NCBI GenBank assembly: GCA_028876695.1 | Contig: JAGWRH010000393.1 | Span: forward strand, 1 to 14,803 | Direction: 5' to 3' | Source of the DNA: Acidobacteriota bacterium | GTDB lineage: Bacteria > Acidobacteriota > Terriglobia > Acidiferrales > UBA7541 | DNA length: 14,803 bases | Shown: in pieces, positions 7,078 to 12,455 of the stretch | How the letters are laid out: each line of letters opens with the position of its first letter | How positions within the stretch are numbered: position 1 is the first letter of the stretch | Translations under genes and position numbers: made by a program | Notes under the pieces: generated by a model | What the model was told of the DNA's origin: nothing | Database searches by the model: none | The model's input: only the letters and a program-made list of their open reading frames with translations

Positions 7078-8283
7078 ATGGAATCGGCATTCGTATGTGA
7101 AGGTGTTCGCACCCCGATCGGCCGCTATGCCGGCGCGCTCGCGCAGGTTCGCACCGACGATCTGGCCGCTCATCCGATTTCGGCGCTTCGCGCTCGCTTC
7201 GGCTCGAGCGACTGGGAATCGATCGACGACGTGATTTACGGCTGCGCCAACCAATCCGGCGAGGATAATCGCAACGTTGCGCGCATGGCGCTGCTGCTCG
7301 CCGGCCTGCCGCACATCATTCCCGCCACCACCGTGAACCGTCTGTGCGGGTCCGGGATGGAAGCAGTCTGGACGGCGGCGCGCGGCATCGCGGCCGGCGA
7401 AATTTCGCTGGCGATCGCCGGGGGCGTGGAAAGCATGAGCCGCAGCCCGTTGGTGATGCCGAAAGCGACCGCCGCATTCCAGCGCGGAGGCGAAATTTAC
7501 GACTCCACGCTTGGCTGGCGTTTCGTAAATCCCGCGATGAAAAAAAAGTACGGCACCGATGCGCTTGGCGAAACCGCCGAAAACGTGGCCGAGGAGCACA
7601 AGATCGAACGCGCCGCCCAGGATTGCTTCGCGCTGCGTTCGCAGATGAAGGCGGCCGCCGCGCAAAAATCCGGCGTCCTGGCCGAGGAAATCGCGCCGGT
7701 CAGCGTTCCCGGCCCGAAAGGCTCGGTCACGGTTGTGAAAGACGACGAGCACCTCCGCCCGGATACGACTCTTGAAAAGCTGGCCAAACTCGCGCCCGCG
7801 TTTCGCGAAGGCGGCACCGTCACCGCGGGAAATTCGTCCGGCATCAACGACGGCGCGTGCGCGATGTTCGTCGCCTCGGAAAGCGCGGCGGCGCGCTTCG
7901 GCTTGCATCCCGTCGCGCGCATCGTCGGAGCTGCGTCTGCCGGAGTTCTGCCGCGCGTGATGGGCATCGGGCCGATTCCCGCCGTGCAGCGCCTGCTGGG
8001 CCGGCTGAAACTTTCCATCTCGCGGATCGACTGGTTCGAGTTCAACGAGGCGTTCGCGTCGCAATGCCTGGCGGTCACGCGGGCGCTTGGATTGCCCGAC
8101 GACAGCGAGAAAGTGAACCCCAATGGCGGCGCGATCGCGCTTGGACATCCGCTGGGCATGAGCGGCGCGCGGCTGGTGCTGACCGCCGCGATGCAGCTGA
8201 AGCGCACCAAGGCGCGTTATGCGCTCGCGTCCATGTGCATCGGCGTCGGCCAGGGCATCGCCATGCTGCTCGAACGCGTGTAA
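7078..8283 (+). CDS. pcaF: Acetyl-CoA acyltransferase, PcaF/PaaJ-type thiolase
   Basis: The 401-residue protein is full length for a thiolase. The start is the ATG at 7078 with GGAGGG four bases upstream. Catalytic residues are all present: Cys90 in NRLCGSG (acyl-enzyme), His357 in GHPLGMSGA and Cys387 in MCIGVGQG. The NEAFASQ motif and the substrate-loop signature CANQSGEDNRNVARMALLLAGLP closely match 3-oxoadipyl-CoA thiolases of the beta-ketoadipate and phenylacetate routes. The likely reaction is thiolytic cleavage of a 3-oxoacyl-CoA to acetyl-CoA plus a shortened acyl-CoA. No pcaIJ, paa or other beta-oxidation genes are adjacent, so a more general acetyl-CoA acetyltransferase role is possible. 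The thiolase call is secure; the pcaF symbol is tentative. It converges on the alpha/beta hydrolase with only 23 bp between stops. Confidence 0.93.
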   Translation: MESAFVCEGVRTPIGRYAGALAQVRTDDLAAHPISALRARFGSSDWESIDDVIYGCANQSGEDNRNVARMALLLAGLPHIIPATTVNRLCGSGMEAVWTAARGIAAGEISLAIAGGVESMSRSPLVMPKATAAFQRGGEIYDSTLGWRFVNPAMKKKYGTDALGETAENVAEEHKIERAAQDCFALRSQMKAAAAQKSGVLAEEIAPVSVPGPKGSVTVVKDDEHLRPDTTLEKLAKLAPAFREGGTVTAGNSSGINDGACAMFVASESAAARFGLHPVARIVGAASAGVLPRVMGIGPIPAVQRLLGRLKLSISRIDWFEFNEAFASQCLAVTRALGLPDDSEKVNPNGGAIALGHPLGMSGARLVLTAAMQLKRTKARYALASMCIGVGQGIAMLLERV

Positions 8284-8305
8284 CTCCGCGCGCACCATAC
8301 GACTT

Positions 8306-8334
8306 GTCATTCCGAGCGAAGCGAGGAACCTGCT
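8306..8334. repeat. Half copy of a dispersed GTCATTCCG...-type repeat
   Basis: It begins GTCATTCCGAGCGAAGCGAG and continues to CCTGCT. From memory this matches one arm of a palindromic repeat common in acidobacterial and some other genomes, whose other arm would end CGGAATGAC. No matching right arm is seen within 150 bp, so it is a solo half. It supplies the stop codon of the hydrolase gene. Confidence 0.5.
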
Positions 8335-9371
8335 CTGGACTTTGCGCGTGCCGCGTCTTTTTCGTTTCCCGCGCCAGGCTCCATCGTCCTCGAATGCTCC
8401 GCGCAAAATTCCACGATGCGTGCTTCGCACCAGAAGCGCTCGTCGCCGCTCTGGCGCGCGATAAAGGAGCAATGGCCGCCATGTTCGGTGGAGAGCAGGC
8501 GAAGATTGGGATTCTCGCGCACCTCGCGCCGCTCAAAAGTCGAATACGGCACAAATGGATCGTCTTTAGCGGTCATGATCAGAGTGGGGCGCGCGATGGC
8601 GCCGAGTACCTTGATCGCGCTGGCGCGCGCGTAATAATCTTCCGCGCCCGCGAAACCGCTGCACGGCGCGGTGATCCGTTCGTCGAATTCGCGCACGCTG
8701 CCGATCGCGCGCAGCGCCCCGTTTCCTACTTTCGCCGCGTAGCGCTCCGGAAACAGTTTTGCCTTGCGGCGAATCCGCTGCTTCAATTTGCGCACGAAAT
8801 ACGTCTGGTAGATGAAATTCCTGGGCTGCTCGAGCGCGTCCGCGCACGCCGCCAGCACGAACGACGGCGCCACGGCGGCAAAACCGCGCAACTGCTCTGG
8901 CGCGGCGGTGGCGAGTTCGCCGGCCATTTTCAGCACCAGGTTTCCGCCCATCGAAAATCCGGCGGCGAAGATTTCCGGCAGGTTGTCGCGCGCGATCAGC
9001 TCTTCGACTACGGCGCGCACGTCGTCGCTGCGCCCCGAATGATACAAATGCGGCGTGAGATGCTCCGTCCCGCCGCAGTTGCGCTGATTGAGGCGCACCA
9101 CGTTGAATCCGGCCACGAACGCCTTCTCCGCCGTGCCCAGGATATATCCCGACTCGCTCGATCCTTCGAGTCCGTGGACGAGCACGAGCGTCGGATGCTC
9201 GCGCGGATTTTTTCGCCAGTGGCAATCGGCGCGCGTCTGCGTTCCTTTTTCAACGTCGAACAATCGGGCCACGCCGGCAGGCAATCGCGGGAATTTTCGC
9301 CGCCAGAAGGTGCCCGCAATGGTCATCAGGTGCGCGTTGCGCAGCCACGGATGCGGATCGAATTTCTTCAT
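8307..9371 (-). CDS. YheT/AbhD-type alpha/beta-fold hydrolase
   Basis: The 354-residue protein opens with the family signature FDPHPWLRNAHLMTIAG (4-20), followed by VLVHGLEGSSESGY (63-76, oxyanion region). The catalytic triad is Ser140 in GFSMGGN, Asp270 or 271 in AKDDPFVP, and His300 in EHGGHCSF. RLNQRNCGG (93-101) is also typical. Members are cytosolic carboxylesterase/lipase-like hydrolases of unknown physiological substrate. The start is the ATG at 9371. The longer open frame upstream has no family similarity, and a promoter-like pair places transcription at this ATG. The last 30 or so residues (after EFCAEHS) do not look like the family and run into a repeat that supplies the TGA, so the original C terminus has probably been replaced by read-through. 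Confidence 0.88.
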   Translation of the reverse strand: MKKFDPHPWLRNAHLMTIAGTFWRRKFPRLPAGVARLFDVEKGTQTRADCHWRKNPREHPTLVLVHGLEGSSESGYILGTAEKAFVAGFNVVRLNQRNCGGTEHLTPHLYHSGRSDDVRAVVEELIARDNLPEIFAAGFSMGGNLVLKMAGELATAAPEQLRGFAAVAPSFVLAACADALEQPRNFIYQTYFVRKLKQRIRRKAKLFPERYAAKVGNGALRAIGSVREFDERITAPCSGFAGAEDYYARASAIKVLGAIARPTLIMTAKDDPFVPYSTFERREVRENPNLRLLSTEHGGHCSFIARQSGDERFWCEARIVEFCAEHSRTMEPGAGNEKDAARAKSRAGSSLRSE

Positions 9372-9378
9372 GGCGTTT

Positions 9379-9407
9379 ATCGTAGGGATTCGCCCGCGCG
9401 CTTGCAA
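9379..9407 (-). promoter_or_regulatory. Promoter of the alpha/beta hydrolase gene, predicted leaderless
   Basis: The minus strand reads TTGCAA, 17 bp, TACGAT, then seven bases to the ATG at 9371. Transcription would start at or next to the start codon, and no Shine-Dalgarno is visible. The guaB promoter candidate uses the same -35 (TTGCAA) and the same spacing. Confidence 0.45.
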
Positions 9408-9458
9408 CCGTGAGACGCTGTCCTGGTGTACGATTCGCTCGCGCAATTCGCAGGCGTT

Positions 9459-9600
9459 GTTATCCCGAACCCAGTCGCCCGCTCTTCGCGAATGAGGACG
9501 AGGGATCGGCTTTTGATTTTTCGTCGCAGCACAGGAAAGCAACAGCAGATCCCTCACCCCGATTCGCGGCCCAAACCACCGCGACTCGATTCGGGATGAC
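9459..9600. repeat. 142-bp nested inverted-repeat element
   Basis: Four pairs of arms nest in order: ATCCCGAA 9462-9469 with TTCGGGAT 9590-9597; AGTCGC 9473-9478 with GCGACT 9581-9586; CGCGAAT 9487-9493 with ATTCGCG 9562-9568; and GAGGGATC 9500-9507 with GATCCCTC 9548-9555. The ends extend imperfectly to GTT...GAC. The layout is that of a MITE- or REP-like palindromic element without coding capacity. It lies between the divergent hydrolase and PPC genes, so PPC transcription must start in or beside it. Confidence 0.7.
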
Positions 9601-9610
9601 ACCAAAAACC

Positions 9611-9624
9611 GAATGCGCGCATTC
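9611..9624. promoter_or_regulatory. Perfect 14-bp palindrome next to the PPC gene ribosome-binding site
   Basis: GAATGCGCGCATTC is a perfect palindrome ending directly before the Shine-Dalgarno AGGAGGT (9625-9631) of the PPC-domain gene. It could be an operator or an mRNA hairpin flanking the ribosome site. Chance occurrence in GC-rich DNA is possible. Confidence 0.3.
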
Positions 9625-9635
9625 AGGAGGTCCTC

Positions 9636-10265
9636 ATGTCCCGCACCATTTCTTGCATCCGCCGCATCGCATTCGCGAGTCTCGCGATGTTGGTTTTTGG
9701 CTTCGCTGTTCCCGCGTTCGCAAAACAGGGCGCGCGGAATACGGGTCCGCGGAATGCTCAGCCTGCCGCGCCGCAGCGACAGCAGGCGCTTCCGACGGGC
9801 TACGTTCGTCCGCCGATGAACCCTCCGAGCGGCCTCGCGCCCAAAATGCGCGTGGCAGAATTGCCGACCGCGGATTCGCACACGTATCGGATCAGTTTCA
9901 GCACCGGCGACGAAATCCTTTCCGGGCTCACGGAATTTGCCGAGCAGCACCACATCGTCTCCGCGCGCGTCAGCGGGATCGGCGGGCTGATTTCCGCGAA
10001 GCTCGGCTGGGGCTCGCCCACGGTTCCGGGGATGAAAGAATTCGACGTGGCGCAGAAATGCGAACTCGTGTCGCTCACGGGACTTATTTCCATGCGCGGG
10101 CAGCATCCGTACGTGCATCTCCACGGCGTCGTCGCTTTTTCCGACGGCAGCACCCGAGGAGGCCACGTGATCGAAGCGCACGTCGATCCGCTGGCCGAAA
10201 TTTTCGTGATCACCACGGCCGCGCCGCTGCCGCCCGAAGGCGCGACAGGCGCCCCGAAGCGTTAG
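9636..10265 (+). CDS. Secreted PPC (DUF296) domain protein
   Basis: The 209-residue protein starts at the ATG at 9636 with AGGAGGT five bases upstream. Residues 1-29 are a Sec signal peptide (RR, hydrophobic core ASLAMLVFGFAV, cleavage after PAFA). Residues 30-75 are a low-complexity Gln/Pro/Ala linker. Residues about 82-195 are a PPC domain: YRISFSTGDEILSGLTEFAEQHHI, the core SARVSGIGGLISAKLG, ELVSLTGLISM, HPYVHLHGVVAFSDG and GGHVIEAHV. His161, His163 and His177 match the clustered histidines of bacterial PPC trimers. Plant members are nuclear AT-hook proteins; bacterial members are usually cytosolic and of unclear function. An exported copy points to an envelope or periplasmic role. No AT-hook is present. 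The gene stands alone after the inverted-repeat element. Confidence 0.85.
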   Translation: MSRTISCIRRIAFASLAMLVFGFAVPAFAKQGARNTGPRNAQPAAPQRQQALPTGYVRPPMNPPSGLAPKMRVAELPTADSHTYRISFSTGDEILSGLTEFAEQHHIVSARVSGIGGLISAKLGWGSPTVPGMKEFDVAQKCELVSLTGLISMRGQHPYVHLHGVVAFSDGSTRGGHVIEAHVDPLAEIFVITTAAPLPPEGATGAPKR

Positions 10266-10328
10266 CGTAGTCCGGCGCAACCGCTTTCACGACTCAGAAT
10301 CAAAAGGCAAATCTAAGGCCGGGTCCGA

Positions 10329-11519
10329 ATGTTCGACTCAATCTGTCTCGGTAGGAACGACTTCCTCGGCGGCACGATCGACTTTGGCCGCCTAGCCGAG
10401 GCGCTCGTCTTTTATCGACAGGTTCATTTCCTCGCGGATCGCGAAACATTCGCTTCGCTTGTAAGGACGTGCGGAATTGACGTTGTCCTTGAACTCTCTG
10501 ACCTGGGCGCTTTGCATATCCACTACTCCGAAAACCTGACCGCCGTCGGCACCCTGGATATCTCTACGCCGGCCGAGCGGCATGCTCTGGCAATCATAAA
10601 AGGCCAACATCAAAACTTTCTCACCGACGCCACACAATTTTTAGATTCCTACTGCGGGTCGTCTGGAAAAGGTCGCAGCAAGACCCTGAGGCAATTCACC
10701 AGGATCGTCGAAAGTTTCGAGCACTCCGCAGAACTATTGGATCACGTGCGCTTGGATCTCCTCGATCCCACATACATCCGCGCGTCCGTCGGCGGGATAC
10801 TGGCCTCCCTAGCGGCGGACTATGCCCCGCCCGACCCGCTAGTTTTTGACATCACCCGCGGAGCGGACGGATTTTTTCGCGTCACTACGAATGTCGATTT
10901 TGCCGCCGCCAATGTTTCGTACCACAGGAGGGTGATCCCGGAGCACTCTACCCTTTCGCCCGCCTTTCTCATTGCCCAACTTCTCGGAACGCGAGCAAGC
11001 CTAGAAGCAGCATCGCGCCTCTCCGCTGATCTGTGTCTCGGGCCTGTCAGTTCCGTAATCGGCGCGAATAAAATCGCGAGCCTCATAAAAGCTCATGAAA
11101 ACAATACAGCGGCGCGTCAGCATTTCACAGAAATGGTGATAGGCAACGCCCGCGCTATCGGTGACGCCGTGACATCGGGAGAAAGAAATTTTGCCGATGT
11201 GCTAAAGCTTGTGAAGGCAGGTCAAAAGTTCAAGGAATGGCTCAAAAACCAGAATCAGTCCTTCGATCTGTACCAGGAGTATTGTCGCGAGGTAACTCGG
11301 GTCGCCTGGGCCGATAAACTCCCGCCGAAAGCAATGAGGTGGCTCCTGATCAATGCAGCTAACATCGCGGTCGGCGCAACAACGTCTCCCCCAATCGCGT
11401 TGGCAATCGGTTCTGTCCTATCAGCTGCGGATTCCTTCCTCCTAGATCGACTCCTGAAAGGCTGGAGACCTAACCAGTTCGTCGACGGCCCGCTAAGGGA
11501 TTTCGTGAAGGTCGACTAA
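10329..11519 (+). CDS. Hypothetical protein, 396 residues, not recognised
   Basis: I do not recognise this family. The ORF is long, starts at the ATG at 10329 (weak ribosome site, GGGT six bases upstream) and has a natural-looking composition. The N terminus (FGRLAEALVFYRQVHFLADRE) and early block (LHIHYSENLTAVGT) look like an alpha/beta domain. Residues about 130-330 are mostly helical and charged. Residues about 340-373 are a hydrophobic, Gly/Ala-rich stretch (NAANIAVGATTSPPIALAIG) that could be a buried helix pair or membrane insertion. The end, LLKGWRPNQFVDGPLRDFV, is a compact, probably conserved tail. There is no signal peptide, no nuclease or NTPase motif. Third codon positions are less GC-rich than in the neighbouring genes, which hints at acquisition. 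A promoter for another transcript starts 38 bp after its stop. Confidence 0.75.
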   Translation: MFDSICLGRNDFLGGTIDFGRLAEALVFYRQVHFLADRETFASLVRTCGIDVVLELSDLGALHIHYSENLTAVGTLDISTPAERHALAIIKGQHQNFLTDATQFLDSYCGSSGKGRSKTLRQFTRIVESFEHSAELLDHVRLDLLDPTYIRASVGGILASLAADYAPPDPLVFDITRGADGFFRVTTNVDFAAANVSYHRRVIPEHSTLSPAFLIAQLLGTRASLEAASRLSADLCLGPVSSVIGANKIASLIKAHENNTAARQHFTEMVIGNARAIGDAVTSGERNFADVLKLVKAGQKFKEWLKNQNQSFDLYQEYCREVTRVAWADKLPPKAMRWLLINAANIAVGATTSPPIALAIGSVLSAADSFLLDRLLKGWRPNQFVDGPLRDFVKVD

Positions 11520-11557
11520 ATACTGAAGGGAGTCCCGGAGTATGTAATTTTTGCCTA

Positions 11558-11586
11558 TTGACTTCTATTTACTTGTGTGCTAACAT
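11558..11586 (+). promoter_or_regulatory. Strong sigma70-type promoter candidate
   Basis: TTGACT (11558-11563), exactly 17 bp, then TAACAT (11581-11586). It lies in an AT-rich patch right after the 396-residue gene. Predicted transcription starts near 11593. The closest open frames downstream are not convincing, so its product is probably an RNA or the start of a very long leader. Confidence 0.6.
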
Positions 11587-11856
11587 CTTGCGTTTTTCCT
11601 GCCTACTCTGAAGCAGCCGACGGCAGGCCGGAGTAGCTTAGAAACGGTATCGACGGCACGCGCAAATTGTGTGCCCCGAGGGCGGCAAAGGACGGAGACC
11701 AGTGCAAGCGCGATCAAGACTTCGCGACCGAATCGCCCGCAGACCGGCGCCATCGGATCAGCGGTCGTCGGTTTTGCCCCCCTGCTTCCGCCCTCGTAGC
11801 AAGCCACTCGCCGCATGCGCTTCCGATTTTCAACCTCTAATCTCCAATCTCCAAAA

Positions 11857-11940
11857 TCTAATCGATACAGCTGAACGATTAGAAACGCAGGTAAGTCATA
11901 GTAAACACACGATCGTGGCACCTTCTAATCGATACACTTC
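11857..11940. repeat. Tandem-duplicated segment, copy 1
   Basis: Aligned without gaps to 12016-12099, 58 of 84 positions are identical (my count). TCTAATCGATACA occurs at both ends of this copy (11857-11869 and 11924-11936, 67 bp apart). CGATTAGA (11876-11883) is complementary to both copies of the motif core. Confidence 0.7.
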
Positions 11941-12015
11941 CTGTCGTGGCCCGGTGATTTTACCTCTGCTCGTGGCTGCGACTTTGGATCAGAGAACGCT
12001 CCGCTCGCCCGAGCC

Positions 12016-12099
12016 GCTACCCGAGACAGCCAATCGAGTAGAAATGCACGCAAATCTTAGAAAACAAATGGCCGCGACCCCTTCTACCCGAGACGATTC
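12016..12099. repeat. Tandem-duplicated segment, copy 2
   Basis: This is the second copy at a 159-bp period. The end motif has changed to CTACCCGAGAC, but in both of its positions (12017-12027 and 12084-12094), still 67 bp apart. The complementary arm has changed to CGAGTAGA, keeping six of eight pairs, including an A-T to C-G double change. Confidence 0.7.
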
Positions 12100-12130
12100 A
12101 GCGGCAGCCTCTCGCTCTCGTGAGCGCGGC

Positions 12131-12159
12131 TTGCAATCGTTGGAGGGTGCGCCTAGAAT
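12131..12159 (+). promoter_or_regulatory. Candidate guaB promoter
   Basis: TTGCAA (12131-12136), 17 bp, then TAGAAT (12154-12159). Transcription would start near 12166 and give a leader of about 290 nt. The match is good at -10 and moderate at -35. Confidence 0.45.
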
Positions 12160-12203
12160 AAATGGATTCATGAGGTTTCCTGGCGAAACTGGAACTGTAG
12201 CCA

Positions 12204-12235
12204 AGCCCAGCGAGGTGCGCTGGGCTTTCGTGTTT
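12204..12235 (+). terminator. Intrinsic terminator or attenuator upstream of guaB
   Basis: AGCCCAGCG (12204-12212) and CGCTGGGCT (12218-12226) form nine perfect pairs with a five-base loop, followed by TTCGTGTTT. It would end the transcript from 11558. It also lies downstream of the 12131 promoter candidate, so it could attenuate guaB. No T-run follows on the other strand. Confidence 0.65.
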
Positions 12236-12251
12236 ATGGGCCTTTTGCGCG

Positions 12252-12421
12252 GCGGTTTCGAACCGCTGAAAGCGACCGAAGAGCAGGTTCTGGGGTTTTA
12301 CGACGGCAATCAACCCCGGCGGAGTCCAGACACTGGACCTCGGGCAGAATTCGCCCCGGAATGACGATATTTGATGGGTCGGCGAGTTGCCGGATCGCTT
12401 CGGCACGACTGAAGTCGTGCC
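12252..12421 (+). promoter_or_regulatory. Hairpin-rich guaB leader
   Basis: Four hairpins lie between the terminator and guaB: GCGGTT/AACCGC (12252-12257 with 12261-12266), GGGGTT/AACCCC (12292-12297 with 12312-12317), GTCCAG/CTGGAC (12324-12329 with 12333-12338) and GGCACGACT/AGTCGTGCC (12402-12410 with 12413-12421). The last, and the GGAATGAC at 12358-12365, resemble dispersed acidobacterial repeats as I remember them. No known purine riboswitch core is visible. Whether this regulates guaB or is repeat debris is open. Confidence 0.4.
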
Positions 12422-12455
12422 CTGACACAAAGGGTGCCGACGACAGGGAGATGCA

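Larger units (their letters stand above)
11593..12235 (+). ncRNA. Candidate structured non-coding transcript (about 640 nt)
   Basis: The interval runs from the predicted start of the 11558 promoter to an intrinsic terminator. It holds no ORF with coding character. An open frame with a GTG start at 11669 runs through the terminator, has mixed third positions and makes a protein-unlike Arg/Ser/Pro-rich chain. Visible structure: a possible pseudoknot at 11598-11636; TCTAATCG/CGATTAGA at 11857-11883; an 84-nt segment at 11857-11940 repeated at 12016-12099; and CGTGGC three times between 11914 and 11976. It does not match tmRNA, RNase P RNA, 6S or SRP RNA as far as I can tell by eye. It could instead be intergenic relic DNA. 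Confidence 0.35.

Noticed and set aside
6454..8472. 672-residue minus-strand open frame opposite the DinB and thiolase genes
   Set aside because: A shadow frame of two clear plus-strand genes, Arg/His/Ala-rich with no domain.
9372..10280. N-terminal extension of the hydrolase to 657 residues
   Set aside because: The extra part runs antisense through the PPC gene and the inverted-repeat element and has no family similarity. The family N terminus starts at the ATG at 9371.
11580..11921. 113-residue minus-strand open frame
   Set aside because: No start signal, overlaps the promoter region, and its text partly comes from the short repeats TTGGAGATTGGAGATT.
11625..12235. tmRNA, suggested by GTATCGACGG and a following GCCCCGAGGGCGGC resembling the tmRNA 5' region
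   Set aside because: There is no matching acceptor stem, no T-loop with CCA-type 3' end, and no credible tag ORF ending in Ala-Ala.
12245..12275. T-arm-like GGTTCGAAACC on the minus strand, as part of a tRNA
   Set aside because: No D-arm, anticodon arm or acceptor stem can be built around it; it is better seen as a GCGGTT/AACCGC hairpin.
11669..12364. 231-residue plus-strand open frame
   Set aside because: GTG start without a ribosome site. It runs through a terminator and several hairpins, has mixed third positions and an Arg/Ser/Pro-rich, fold-unlikely chain. The internal duplicate shows no bias to synonymous changes. It remains possible but unlikely.
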